From NCBI RefSeq assembly GCF_017948485.1, contig NZ_JAFFSX010000010.1, positions 186,001 through 250,000 on the forward strand: DNA of 64,000 nt, read 5' to 3'. The notes below the pieces were generated by a model, which was not told the origin of the DNA, made no database searches, and saw nothing but the letters and a program-made list of their open reading frames with translations. The translations under genes were made by a program, and so were the position numbers. This DNA comes from Streptomyces sp. GESEQ-35 (GTDB lineage Bacteria; Actinomycetota; Actinomycetes; Streptomycetales; Streptomycetaceae). This document shows positions 25,195 to 37,199 of the stretch, piece after piece; positions within the stretch are counted from its first letter, which is position 1, and each line of letters opens with the position of its first letter.

Positions 25195-26691
25195 ATGCGC
25201 AACGAGGGACTGGGGTCGTGGCCCGCACGCCGGGCCCGCAAGACCCCGCACCGCACCGCCGTGGTCCACGACGGCGGCACACTCACCTACGGCGACCTGT
25301 ACGAGCGCACCACCCGCCTCGCCCGGGCCCTGCGCACGGCGGGCGTGCGCCGCGGCGACCGCATCGCCTATCTGGGCCCCAACCACCCCTCCTTCCTGGA
25401 GACCCTGTTCGCCGCCGGCACCCTGGGCGCGGTCTTCGTCCCGCTCAACATCCGCCTCGCCGGCCCCGAGATCGCCTACCAGCTCACCGACTCCGGGGCC
25501 CGGGTCCTGGTGTACGCACCCCGGTTCGCGGGCCTCGTGGCGGGCCTGCCGGGCAACTCCGACGTGCGCACGTACGTCGAAGTCGGCCCCGAATACGACC
25601 GGTTGCTCGCCGGCGCGTCCGACGAGCCGATCGACGAACCCGTCACCGGCGACGACACCTGCCTCATCCTCTACACCTCCGGGACGACGGGCCGCCCCAA
25701 GGGCGCGATGCTCACGCACGCCAACGCCACCTGGAACGCCGTCAACTTCCTCATCGACAAGGACCTGCACGCCGACGAACGGGCCCTGGTCGCCGCCCCG
25801 TTGTTCCACATCGCCGGACTGACCGTGCTCTCCCTGCCGGTGCTCCTCAAGGGCGGCACCCTCGTCCTCGTCGAGGCGTTCGACCCCGCCGACACCCTCG
25901 ACCTCGTCGAACGGCAGCGGATCACCTACATGTTCGGGGTACCGGCGATGTTCGAGCAGATCGCCCGCCATCCGCGCTGGCCGGACGCCGACCTGTCCTC
26001 CCTGCGCATGCTCAGCTGCGGCGGCGCCCCCGTACCCACCCCGCTCATCGAGACCTACCAGGCCCGCGGGCTGACCTTCCTCCAGGGCTACGGCATGACC
26101 GAGGCGCTCGGCGTGCTCTTCCTCGACGGCGAGCACTCCGTGAGCAAGGCGGGCTCGGCCGGGGTCCCGCACTTCTTCGCCGACGTACGGGTGCTGCGGC
26201 CGGACCTGACACCGGTCGACACCGGCGAGACCGGCGAGGTCGTGGTCCGCGGGCCGAGCGTGATGTCCGGCTACTGGGGACTGCCGGAGGAGACGGCCGG
26301 GGCCTTCGCCGACGGATGGTTCCGCACCGGGGACGCCGCCCGGGTCGACGAGGACGGCTATGTCTTCATCGTCGACCGCATCAAGGACATGATCATCTCC
26401 GGTGGCGAGAACATCTACCCCGCCGAGATCGAGGACCTGCTCCTCGCCCACCCCGACATCGTCGAGTGCGCGGTCATCGGCGTTCCGGACGACAAGTGGG
26501 GCGAGGTGCCGCGTGCGGTCGTGGTGCCGCGCGCGGGGACCGACCTCGATCCGGACGAGGTGCTCGCCTCGCTCTCCGGACGCCTCGCCAAGTACAAGAT
26601 CCCGAAGTCGGTGGTCCTCGCGGACGAACTCCCGCGCACCGCCTCCGGAAAGCTCCTCAAGTCCCGGGTGCGCAAGCGCTTCGGCAACTGA
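25195..26691 (+). CDS. Acyl/aryl-CoA ligase (AMP-forming), CouL-like
   Basis: 498 residues. ANL superfamily: P-loop LILYTSGTTGRPKGAMLTH, GYGMTE (A5), GYWGLPEE, WFRTGDAARVDEDGYVFIVD (hinge) and the C-terminal lysine in PRTASGKLLKS. Activates a carboxylic acid to the CoA thioester through an adenylate. Length and motifs fit medium-chain or aromatic acid ligases. With an SDR, a CouO-like hydrolase and a hydratase in one operon, p-coumarate, ferulate or a related phenylpropenoate is the likely substrate. Starts ten bases after the amidohydrolase stop. Confidence 0.85.
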   Translation: MRNEGLGSWPARRARKTPHRTAVVHDGGTLTYGDLYERTTRLARALRTAGVRRGDRIAYLGPNHPSFLETLFAAGTLGAVFVPLNIRLAGPEIAYQLTDSGARVLVYAPRFAGLVAGLPGNSDVRTYVEVGPEYDRLLAGASDEPIDEPVTGDDTCLILYTSGTTGRPKGAMLTHANATWNAVNFLIDKDLHADERALVAAPLFHIAGLTVLSLPVLLKGGTLVLVEAFDPADTLDLVERQRITYMFGVPAMFEQIARHPRWPDADLSSLRMLSCGGAPVPTPLIETYQARGLTFLQGYGMTEALGVLFLDGEHSVSKAGSAGVPHFFADVRVLRPDLTPVDTGETGEVVVRGPSVMSGYWGLPEETAGAFADGWFRTGDAARVDEDGYVFIVDRIKDMIISGGENIYPAEIEDLLLAHPDIVECAVIGVPDDKWGEVPRAVVVPRAGTDLDPDEVLASLSGRLAKYKIPKSVVLADELPRTASGKLLKSRVRKRFGN

Positions 26692-26726
26692 CTCCCTTGA
26701 CCGACTCCCTTAAGGAACAGGCATTC

Positions 26727-27182
26727 ATGAGCGTCACCGTCAACGGCCTCGACGAACTGAAGAAGCTCGCGGGCAGCGACCTCGGCACCAGTGAGTGGAT
26801 CGAGATCACACAGGAGCGCATCAACACGTTCGCCGACGCCACGGGCGACCACCAGTGGATCCACGTCGACCCCGAGAAGGCCGCCGAGGGCCCCTTCGGC
26901 GCCCCCATCGCCCACGGGTATCTCACCCTCTCCCTCTTCATCCCCCTCTTCACCGAGCTGCTCGACGTCCAGGGCGTCACGACGAAGGTCAACTACGGTC
27001 TGAACAAGGTGCGTTTCCCCTCGCCGGTGAAGGTCGGGTCGAAGATCCGGCTGGTCGGGAAGCTGGCGGACGTCGAGGAGGTGAAGGGCGGGGTGCAGAT
27101 CACCGTCGACGGCACCATCGAGATCGAGGGCGGCGCCAAGCCCGCCGCGGTGTTGCAGAGCCTGTCGAGGTTCTACGCCTGA
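26727..27182 (+). CDS. MaoC-like enoyl-CoA hydratase
   Basis: 151 residues, single hot-dog fold. The (R)-hydratase signature is clear: FADATGDHQWIHVDPEKAA, with the catalytic Asp and His, then FGAPIAHGYLTLSL. Hydrates the enoyl-CoA (for instance a cinnamoyl-CoA) to the 3-hydroxyacyl-CoA used by the SDR. RBS AAGGAA eight bases before the ATG. Last gene of the rightward operon; its 3' end overlaps the convergent PaaX-like gene by ten bases. Confidence 0.9.
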   Translation: MSVTVNGLDELKKLAGSDLGTSEWIEITQERINTFADATGDHQWIHVDPEKAAEGPFGAPIAHGYLTLSLFIPLFTELLDVQGVTTKVNYGLNKVRFPSPVKVGSKIRLVGKLADVEEVKGGVQITVDGTIEIEGGAKPAAVLQSLSRFYA

Positions 27183-28012
27183 TCGGCGCGGACCGGCACG
27201 AGGTCGAGAAGGCGTTCCGAGGCGTCCAGCGCCGGCGGGGTGAGCCGCTCGTGCACCCTCCGGAACGTCTTCTCGGCCTGCTCGGCCGGCCAGTCGTCGG
27301 GCAGGTGCTTGACCGGCAGCCGCGGATCGCGGCGGATGATCCGCAGCCACTCGGCCTGCAACAGCAGCCGCAGCCCGAGGGCGCCGTCGGCGTCCGGCAG
27401 GTCCGTCTCCCACGGCTGCCAGCGCCGTACGAACGCCTCGTACCGTTCCGCCAGTTCGGACAGTTCCCAGGTCTCCTCGATCATCGCGCCGATGTCCATG
27501 CCGGCGTCGGCGTGCGCGCGGAAGACCTTCACATGGGCGGACAGGCCCAGCTCGGCGACCAGTTCCGACACGTCGACCTGGCCGGGCGCGATCCACAGGC
27601 CGTTGAACAGCGGGCCGAAGCCGTTCCAGGTGAGTTTCGAGCGCAGGTCGTGCCGCTGGCGCTGCCAGGACTCGGGGAGGGAGAAGCCGAGCAGGGTCCA
27701 GGTGCCGTCCCAGTGCCGGTTGACCGCGCCGGTCTGCCAGATGCGCCGCTCGCCGTCGCGCAGGACGGCCGCCGAGTGCTCGGTCAGGCCGAAGTACATC
27801 CGGCGGCCTTCGCGCTGGCGGCGCAGCAGACCGCGGTTCACCATCCGGGTCAGCGTCGAGCGGGTCGCCTGCTCGCCGACACCGACCCGGCCGAAGACGT
27901 CGATGACGCTGCCCGAGTACACGCAGACATCACGCCCGAGCACCTGATCGCCCAGGAACGTCAGCATCAGGGACTGGGGCCGCAGCGACTCTTCGGTGGT
28001 CACGCGGCCCAC
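27173..28012 (-). CDS. PaaX-family transcriptional regulator
   Basis: 279 residues, typical PaaX length. Begins LRPQSLMLTFLGDQVLG, then a winged helix (ATRSTLTRMVNRGLLRRQREGRRMYFGLTEH) and the PaaX core WDGTWTLLGFSLPESWQRQRHDLRSKL (each quoted in part). PaaX repressors respond to phenylacetyl-CoA and related aryl-CoA thioesters, so one next to an aryl-CoA operon is apt. GTG at 28012 used; GTG 28003 is an alternative. Convergent with, and overlapping, the MaoC gene. Confidence 0.85.
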   Translation of the reverse strand: MGRVTTEESLRPQSLMLTFLGDQVLGRDVCVYSGSVIDVFGRVGVGEQATRSTLTRMVNRGLLRRQREGRRMYFGLTEHSAAVLRDGERRIWQTGAVNRHWDGTWTLLGFSLPESWQRQRHDLRSKLTWNGFGPLFNGLWIAPGQVDVSELVAELGLSAHVKVFRAHADAGMDIGAMIEETWELSELAERYEAFVRRWQPWETDLPDADGALGLRLLLQAEWLRIIRRDPRLPVKHLPDDWPAEQAEKTFRRVHERLTPPALDASERLLDLVPVRADQA

Positions 28013-28028
28013 GGTAACGCGTACTGGA

Positions 28029-28877
28029 TCAGTCCGTGACCTGCTGGTACGAGTACACGGTCGTCGACAGTGCGCAGATGCCGGGCTGGATCACCTGGGC
28101 GCGCAGGGTGCCGCTGTTCACGTCGTGGTCGACGCCCTCCGTCTCGAAGGTGCCGGTGCAGATGCTGCGCTGCGGCAGCGCGAACAGGCTCTTGACCGCG
28201 CCGGTGACCGGCTGACCGTCCAGCTTGCGTTCCAGGTCGACCTGGAGGAGGGGGCGGATCTCGGGGAAGAGGGTTCCGGTGGCGTCGTTCGAGGCGCACA
28301 CCAGACGGGTGTCCGTGACGAAGTCGCAGCCCTGGATGTCACGCACCGGCTTGTCGAGGGTGATCTGCCAGGCCTCCGGCAGGGCTCCGCCGGTCTGCGG
28401 GGTGGACGGGTTGAGCAGGGGAGCGGGGAAGACCTGGAGCCGGTTCTGGTCGCCCCACTCGCCCGACACCAGCCACTGCCCGTCGGGCGAGACGGCCGCG
28501 AAGGAGTTGTTCAGCTTCTCGCCCGGGTTGAGCTGGTGCACGTACTCATAGCGCTTCCCGGCCGGTGTGGTCACCGCGAACATCTTGGAGGTCGCGGTGT
28601 CCGGACCCTGGTAGGCGTCGAAGGTGTGGCCGTTCGCGATGTCCGGGTCGCCGATGTGGTTCCAACCCTTGATACGCAGGTCCAGCGGGATGTCCGCGAG
28701 CCCCCGGTACAGCAGCGAGCCGTCGGCGCGGCTCGCGAGGCCCTGCCCGCCGCCGAGGGTGTCGGTGTACGCCGTGCCGGTCTCCTCCCAGTGCGGGTCA
28801 CCGGCGGCGAAGGCGGTGCCCGCGCCGACTGCGAACGCTCCGAATAAGGCGGCCAGGCAGACGAGTTGACGCTTCAT
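28029..28877 (-). CDS. Secreted protein of unknown function (possible beta-propeller fragment)
   Basis: 282 residues with a clear Sec signal peptide (KRQLVCLAALFGAFAVGAG, cleavage after TAFA). The mature part has repeated turns typical of propeller-like secreted proteins, such as AAVSPDGQWLVSGEWG and VRDIQGCDFVTDTRLVCAS. Four cysteines at the C-terminal side may form disulfides. I recognise no family or active site. The ATG overlaps the stop of the PHP gene by one base (TGATG), so the two are co-expressed; a shared extracellular substrate or a partner role is inferred. Confidence 0.7.
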   Translation of the reverse strand: MKRQLVCLAALFGAFAVGAGTAFAAGDPHWEETGTAYTDTLGGGQGLASRADGSLLYRGLADIPLDLRIKGWNHIGDPDIANGHTFDAYQGPDTATSKMFAVTTPAGKRYEYVHQLNPGEKLNNSFAAVSPDGQWLVSGEWGDQNRLQVFPAPLLNPSTPQTGGALPEAWQITLDKPVRDIQGCDFVTDTRLVCASNDATGTLFPEIRPLLQVDLERKLDGQPVTGAVKSLFALPQRSICTGTFETEGVDHDVNSGTLRAQVIQPGICALSTTVYSYQQVTD

Positions 28878-30535
28878 CAGGCACCCTTCACGTCGACGAA
28901 CATCGGGTTGGAATAGAACCATGTATCGGCCCACGGGTCACCGTTCCCGGGCTCGTGGGGGACCGGCCCGTGCGGGTCGACCGAGGCGCCGAGATATCCG
29001 GCGCCGTGGCGGTTGCCGTCGCTGCCGCGCAGCCGGACGTAGAAGGACTCGTCGCCGGCGGTGAGCGGGATGCGCAGGGTGTACGTCCCCTTGCGACCGC
29101 TGACCTCCTTGGTGCTCACGACCTTGGCGTCCGGTGCCCGCCAGCTGTCACGGTCGGCCGCCGGGCCGCGCACCGTGCCCCGGATGACGTCGACGTGCGC
29201 CAACTCGGGCAGGATTCCCTGCGGGTTGGGGCGGGAGGCGCTGGTCACCGTGACGGTGAGGGTGAGCCGCTCGCCCTTGCGGACGCGCAGCCTGCCGCCC
29301 AGCGTGACGCCCCGGCCGTGGTCGCAGTCGCGCTTCAGCCGCACCTCGAGCCCGTCCAGCAGATGCCCGTGGTCCAGCCAGACCCGGCCCGCGCGCAGGC
29401 CCGCCATCACCGAGCGGTAGCCGTAGCGCGTCACGCCGACGTGGGTGCGGCTGAACTGGCCGGGCCAGAAGTCGGAGCCCGGCTGCGGGGTGTCGGTGTT
29501 CACCGGGTCGGGCAGCCGGCCGGTGTTGTCGAAGTTCTGCCCCGGCAGCCAGTCGCCGTTCTTCCAGGTGTCGAAGACGATCCGGTGGGCGTCGGAGTTG
29601 GTGGTGATCGAGAACAGCTTGCCCTCGGAGAGCATCGCGTCCCACAGCCCGCCGACGGTCGCGGTCGCCCAGTCGAAGCCGCCGTACGTCAGATACGCCT
29701 CCGCCGGATAGCCGGCCCACGACTGGGCCGACGGCTTGTTCTCGTACTCGCCGCGGATCGATGTCGCGCCCCGCCAGCCGGGGATGGCGGCACCCTGGGC
29801 GCCCGGCGCGCCCTCCATGCCGATCATGATCTCGGGGGCCGCGTCACGCCAGTTGCGCATCTCGTGCGGGGAGTCGATGCCCAGGCGCAGCGGGTGGTTG
29901 GCGAGCACGAGCACGTCGTCGACGTAGCCGGTGCGGCGCTGCTCGGCCAGCCACTGGATGGCCTTGACGGCGTGCGCCTCGTTGCGGGCGGTGTCCGCGG
30001 CGCCCGGTGCACCCTCGGTGTAGCCGAGCAGCTTGCCGTCGTAGGCGCTCTCGAACTTCGTGAGCAGGTCGACCTCGTTCGGGCCGGGTGCGGCGATGAC
30101 CGTGCAGTGCTCGGCGGCCGGGATGTACCACTCCAGGCCCTGGAAGATCAGCTGACGCGGGTTCTCGGCCCGGGCCTTGAGGATCTCGTCGTGCTCCAGT
30201 GGGGCGCCGTACTTCGCGTGCCCGAAGTTGGAGTGCTCGGTGAACGCCATCCAGTCGAGGCCGTACTTCGCGCCCGCGGCGGCCAGTTGGGAGAACGTGT
30301 ACTTGGCGTCGTGGCTGTAGACGGTGTGGATGTGGTGGTCGCCGACGAGGTAGGCGAGGCGGGGGTCGTCCTGGGATTCGGAGGCCGCCGCGGGCACGGC
30401 GGCCGAGCCGAGGGCGAAGGCGGCGCCGAACAGGCCCGCGCGGCCCAGGAGTCCGCGCCGGGACAGGCCCTGCGGGTCGAGGTCTTCAGTGGACACGGAC
30501 GGGTCGGCCCAGGCGGGCAACTGCTGGTCGTTCAT
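28877..30535 (-). CDS. Exported PHP-domain metallohydrolase (CehA/McbA-like)
   Basis: 552 residues. Twin-arginine signal (SRRGLLGRAGLFGAAFALG, cleavage near AAAS). The PHP domain starts YLVGDHHIHTVYSHDAKYT with the metal-binding His-x-His; DWMAFTEHSNFGH, GLEWYIPAAEHC and ITTNSDAH provide further ligands. A C-terminal beta-rich region (about 390-552) binds no known ligand. PHP enzymes hydrolyse phosphoesters or carbamates; here it acts outside the cell on an unknown substrate. ATG at 30535 after GAGAGG. It follows the LamG-phosphoesterase by 29 bases, in the same orientation. Confidence 0.82.
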   Translation of the reverse strand: MNDQQLPAWADPSVSTEDLDPQGLSRRGLLGRAGLFGAAFALGSAAVPAAASESQDDPRLAYLVGDHHIHTVYSHDAKYTFSQLAAAGAKYGLDWMAFTEHSNFGHAKYGAPLEHDEILKARAENPRQLIFQGLEWYIPAAEHCTVIAAPGPNEVDLLTKFESAYDGKLLGYTEGAPGAADTARNEAHAVKAIQWLAEQRRTGYVDDVLVLANHPLRLGIDSPHEMRNWRDAAPEIMIGMEGAPGAQGAAIPGWRGATSIRGEYENKPSAQSWAGYPAEAYLTYGGFDWATATVGGLWDAMLSEGKLFSITTNSDAHRIVFDTWKNGDWLPGQNFDNTGRLPDPVNTDTPQPGSDFWPGQFSRTHVGVTRYGYRSVMAGLRAGRVWLDHGHLLDGLEVRLKRDCDHGRGVTLGGRLRVRKGERLTLTVTVTSASRPNPQGILPELAHVDVIRGTVRGPAADRDSWRAPDAKVVSTKEVSGRKGTYTLRIPLTAGDESFYVRLRGSDGNRHGAGYLGASVDPHGPVPHEPGNGDPWADTWFYSNPMFVDVKGA

Positions 30536-30564
30536 GGGGATGCCTCTCGGAGCAAGCGAAGGAG

Positions 30565-32403
30565 TCAGTGGTTCATGAACGACGTGACGGGCAGCGCGCG
30601 TTCGACGATCCGTACGTCGCCGAGGCGCCCGTACAGGATCTGGTCGATCTTCCCCGCGTACTCGTAGCCGCCGAGCAGCCATGGCAGGCCCACCGAGGTG
30701 AGGCCGATCGCGGATGCGTGCGGGTTGCGGGCGACCGGGCAGCCCTGGACGTACAGCGTGGTGTGCCTGCCGTCGTTGACGACGGCGACGTGCCACCACG
30801 TCTCCCGCGCGGTCTCGTCGCCCCAGTTGGTGGCGATGCCCTGCTGGTTGAGCGGGCGTACGGCCCACTGCGGGCCGGGTCCGTCGGAGAGGGACAGCGT
30901 GGCGAGCGGCTCGTCCGGGTCGCCGTCGGTCTTGCCCGCCGCCCCGCCGGTGCCGGTGCGGCTGACCAGCCCGGCCCAGGCGTTGCGGGAGGAGGTCCAG
31001 TCGGCGGGCAGCCAGTAGAACGCCTCGATGGTGTAACCGGCCTTGAAAGTGGCCGAGTTGAGCGGAGCACCGTCGACCGTACGAAGATAGGCGCCCTGCA
31101 ACGGCGGCTTGCCGCCCCGGAAGTACAGGCTGCCGTGTCCCGGCTGGTCGGGGTGATGGGCCGTCGACCAGCTCAGCGAGCCGTCCCCGGCCTTGACCAC
31201 GGTGAGATCGTTGCCGCGCCCCGACAGGTCACGCACCGTGCCCTCGGCGGCGGCTCCCTCCTCGTGCCCGTCGAACCGCCAGTACGCGACCGTGCCACGC
31301 ACCAGCATGCGGTCGGCGGGCCGGGACGGCCGTACGGGTATCGGAGCGAACCCGGCGAACCGCTCCTCGAAGTCGATGTCGACGGAGAACCGGTCCGCGT
31401 CGCCGGACAGCTCCATCTCCTGCCGCTCCAGCTCGTTCAGCCCCTTCGCGGCCCGGCCCAGGATCCACGGGGACAGCGTCTCGACGTCGATCGTGTTCCG
31501 GTCGAGGTCGAAGTGGTAGAGGCGGATCATCGCCGCGCCGCCGTAGTACCGGTTCTGGTAGTTCGTCAGGTGCAGGTGTACGTCGTTCCCGGCGGCGTTC
31601 TCGCGGACGGCGCGGGCGGCGGGCCAGTAGTGGCCGTTGAGGGTGAGGAAGATCTGGTCGTGGTCCTTGACCAGCTGGTCCCACAGCTGCTGCCCATACG
31701 AGGAGAGCGCGTCGTCGCCGACGACCAGCTCGTGCGTGGTGAGGACGACGGGCGTGTCCGGGTGCTGGGCGATGACGTTCCTCGCCCAGGCGTAGCCCTT
31801 GTCCGACAGCCGCCAGTCCAGGGCGAGGACGAGCCACTCGCGCCCGGCCGCCTTGAAGACGTGGAAGGTGTTGTAGCCGTCGGGCGAGGCTCCGCCGAAG
31901 GTCGGCTTGCCCTTGAAGCGCTCCGGGCCGAAGGTGTCCAGGTACGGAGTCGGGCCGCGCTGGTCGTTCGTGGACGAGCGGACGTCGTGGTTGCCCGCCA
32001 GCACGCTGTAGCCGACGCCGCGCCCGTCGAGCAGCTCGAAGGCCTCGCCGATCGCGTCGCATTCGGCCTTCGCGCCGTTCTCCGTCAGGTCGCCCAGGTG
32101 GGACAGGAAGACGATGTTGTCCTCCCGGCCGTGCTCCAGCAGATAGCGCAGGGAGGCCTTGATCGGCGCCGGGTTGATGCTCGGCCCGTCGAAGAGGTAC
32201 TGCGTGTCGGGCATCACGGCGAGCGTGAAGCGGCGGCTCTCGGTGTCGGGCCGCAGGTGCTGCTCGACCGCCGCTGCTTCAGCGACGGCCGGGAGGGTGG
32301 CGGCGGTGGCCGCGGCGCCGATCAGCGCGGTGGCTCTGAGGAAGTTGCGTCTGCCGGCGTCGGCGCAGGCGGATTCCTGCCCGGGCTCGTGCGAGGTGCA
32401 CAC
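30565..32403 (-). CDS. Exported calcineurin-like phosphoesterase with LamG-type domain
   Basis: 612 residues. Tat-like signal (GRRNFLRATALIGAAATAATLP). Metallophosphoesterase domain about 55-310: VMPDTQYL, FLSHLGDLTENG, LAGNHDVR, TTHELVVGD and LNGHYW, the usual metal-ligand order (with Gln replacing the first His). After a linker, residues about 375-612 match a LamG/concanavalin-like jellyroll (TVAYWRFDGHEEG, GYTIEAFYWLP, WWHVAVVNDGRHTTLYVQG). Probably binds a glycan and cleaves a phosphoester on it; the substrate is unknown. GTG start with GGAG five bases upstream. Lies 72 bases after the beta-galactosidase gene. Confidence 0.83.
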   Translation of the reverse strand: MCTSHEPGQESACADAGRRNFLRATALIGAAATAATLPAVAEAAAVEQHLRPDTESRRFTLAVMPDTQYLFDGPSINPAPIKASLRYLLEHGREDNIVFLSHLGDLTENGAKAECDAIGEAFELLDGRGVGYSVLAGNHDVRSSTNDQRGPTPYLDTFGPERFKGKPTFGGASPDGYNTFHVFKAAGREWLVLALDWRLSDKGYAWARNVIAQHPDTPVVLTTHELVVGDDALSSYGQQLWDQLVKDHDQIFLTLNGHYWPAARAVRENAAGNDVHLHLTNYQNRYYGGAAMIRLYHFDLDRNTIDVETLSPWILGRAAKGLNELERQEMELSGDADRFSVDIDFEERFAGFAPIPVRPSRPADRMLVRGTVAYWRFDGHEEGAAAEGTVRDLSGRGNDLTVVKAGDGSLSWSTAHHPDQPGHGSLYFRGGKPPLQGAYLRTVDGAPLNSATFKAGYTIEAFYWLPADWTSSRNAWAGLVSRTGTGGAAGKTDGDPDEPLATLSLSDGPGPQWAVRPLNQQGIATNWGDETARETWWHVAVVNDGRHTTLYVQGCPVARNPHASAIGLTSVGLPWLLGGYEYAGKIDQILYGRLGDVRIVERALPVTSFMNH

Positions 32404-32475
32404 ATCGTCTCCAGTGAAGGGGCGTGAGCGAGCTGAAGGAGGTGAGGGGGGTTGGCAGAGCTGAAGAGAGTGTGT

Positions 32476-35390
<2,915 letters not shown>

Positions 35391-35394
<4 letters not shown>

Positions 35395-36230
35395 CCGCGG
35401 ACGGCTCCCTTCGCGAGGTCGCCGATGATCTGCCGGGCACCGATGGCGAAGACGATCAGCAGCGGGATGAGGGCGAGGAGCGCGCCGGTCATGACCATTC
35501 CGTAGTCGGTGGTGCCGTGGGTGCCGTTGAGCTGGGACAGGGCGACCTGGAGGGTCACGTTGTCCGGGTTGGTGAGGGCGATCAGCGGCCAGGCGTAGTC
35601 GTTCCACTGGCCCATGAAGGTGAAGATGCCGAGGAAGGCGAGACCCGGGCGGACGACCGGGAGCGCCACGTGCCAGTACTGGCGCAGGAAGTTCGCGCCG
35701 TCCAGCTTGGAGGCGTCCAGCAGTTCGTCGTGGATGGCGCTCTTCATGTACTGGCGCATCCAGAAGATGCCGAACGCGTTGGCGGCCGCCGGGACGATCA
35801 GGGCGGTCATGGAGCCTATCCAGCCGATCTTCGACATCATCACGAACTGCGGGATGATCGCCAGCTGTGTCGGCACCATGAAGATCAGCATCAGCAGCCC
35901 GAACAGCAGGTTGCGGCCCGGGAAGTCGAACTTGGCGAAGACGAACGCGGCCAGTGAGTCGAAGAGCAGGACCAGGAAGGTCACCGCCGAGGCCACCAGC
36001 AGCGAGTTGAGCATCGAGCCGAAGAAGTCGATGTTGTCGAAGAGGCCTCGGACGTTCTCCAGGAAGTGCGAGCCGGGCAGCAGCTTCGGCGGGTAGGAGA
36101 AGATCTCGCTCGACGTGTGCGTCGACATGATGACGGCCCAGTAGAACGGGAAGGCCGACAGGAGCAGTCCGAGGACCAGGACCACGTGCAGTGCGATGCC
36201 CCGGCGCCGGGAACCCTTGATGGATGCCAT
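35391..36230 (-). CDS. Sugar ABC transporter permease (MalG type)
   Basis: 279 residues, six helices. The ATPase-contact (EAA) loop is DELLDASKLDGANFLRQYW followed by HVALPVVRPG. Second membrane subunit of a CUT1-type importer; ends WRLVQ-type partner interaction is not visible. It starts 15 bases after the other permease ends and overlaps the beta-galactosidase start. No ATPase gene is nearby; Streptomyces importers of this class generally share MsiK. Confidence 0.93.
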
Positions 36231-36245
36231 GGTGTCCAGGCCTCC

Positions 36246-37199
36246 TTAGTCTTCGCCCCGGCGCTGGACCAGCCGCCAGTTGATGATCGAGAAGATGACG
36301 ACGACGAGGAAGATGCCCCACGCCACGGCGGCGCCGTAGCCGAAGTCGTTGTTGTCGAAGGTCTGCTGGAAGAAGTAGAGGACCATCGTCCGGCCCGCGT
36401 GGTCCGGGCCGCCGGAGAACGTCGAGTCGTTCGAGGTGTTCTGGAGCAGGACCTGTGCCTCGGTGAAGCTCTGAAGACCGGTCACCGTCGAGATCACGAG
36501 GACGAACAGCAGGGTCGGCCGCAGCAAGGGCAGCGTGACCCGGAAGAACGTCTGCACCGGACCGGCGCCGTCCACCCGAGACGCCTCGTACAGCTCGCTC
36601 GGGATGGTCTGAAGTCCCGCGAGGAAGATGATCGCGTTGTAGCCGGTCCACTGCCAGGTCATCAGCGTCGCGATGGCGACCTTGATCCCCCACGGTGTGT
36701 TCAGCCAGGCCACCTGGTCGAGACCCACCGCCTGCAACAGTGCGTTCACGAGGCCGAAGTTGGTGGAGAACACCGAGCCGAAGACGATCGCGATGGCCAC
36801 GACCGAGGTGACGTTCGGCAGGAAGTACGCGAAGCGGTAGACGTTCTTGAAGCGGACCGCCGAGTTGAGCATCACGGCCGTCACCATCGCCAGGAAGATC
36901 ATGGGGAAGGTGGCCAGCGCCCAGATGATGATCGTGTTCCCGATCGAGTCCCAGAAGTCGCTGTCGCTCAGCAGGTACTGGTACTGGGACAGGCCCGCCC
37001 ACTCCATCGAGCCGAGGCCGTCCCAGCGGTGGAAGGACAGATAGAGCGAGAAGCCGACCGGGATCAGGCCGAAGGCGAGGAAGAGCAGATAGAAGGGGGA
37101 GATCGCGGCGTAGAGGTGCCAGTACTTGCGGAAGCCGCTCTTCGGCCGGGCCGGGGAGGGCTGAGCCACAGCGGGCGGGGTCTGCTCGATGACGGCCAT
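36246..37199 (-). CDS. Sugar ABC transporter permease (MalF type)
   Basis: 317 residues, six helices. First membrane helix after a proline-rich cytoplasmic tail: WHLYAAISPFYLLFLAFGLI. EAA loop: SELYEASRVDGAGPVQTFFR then VTLPLLRPT. The ATG at 37199 overlaps the stop of the binding-protein gene by one base (TGATG). Forms the channel with the next permease for an oligosaccharide, possibly a beta-galactoside released from glycans. Confidence 0.93.
   Translation of the reverse strand: MAVIEQTPPAVAQPSPARPKSGFRKYWHLYAAISPFYLLFLAFGLIPVGFSLYLSFHRWDGLGSMEWAGLSQYQYLLSDSDFWDSIGNTIIIWALATFPMIFLAMVTAVMLNSAVRFKNVYRFAYFLPNVTSVVAIAIVFGSVFSTNFGLVNALLQAVGLDQVAWLNTPWGIKVAIATLMTWQWTGYNAIIFLAGLQTIPSELYEASRVDGAGPVQTFFRVTLPLLRPTLLFVLVISTVTGLQSFTEAQVLLQNTSNDSTFSGGPDHAGRTMVLYFFQQTFDNNDFGYGAAVAWGIFLVVVIFSIINWRLVQRRGED

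Noticed and set aside
35395..37002. N-terminal extension of the beta-galactosidase frame
   Set aside because: The frame is open because both permease genes lie there in another frame; the translation is low-complexity, and the LacZ family starts at 35394.
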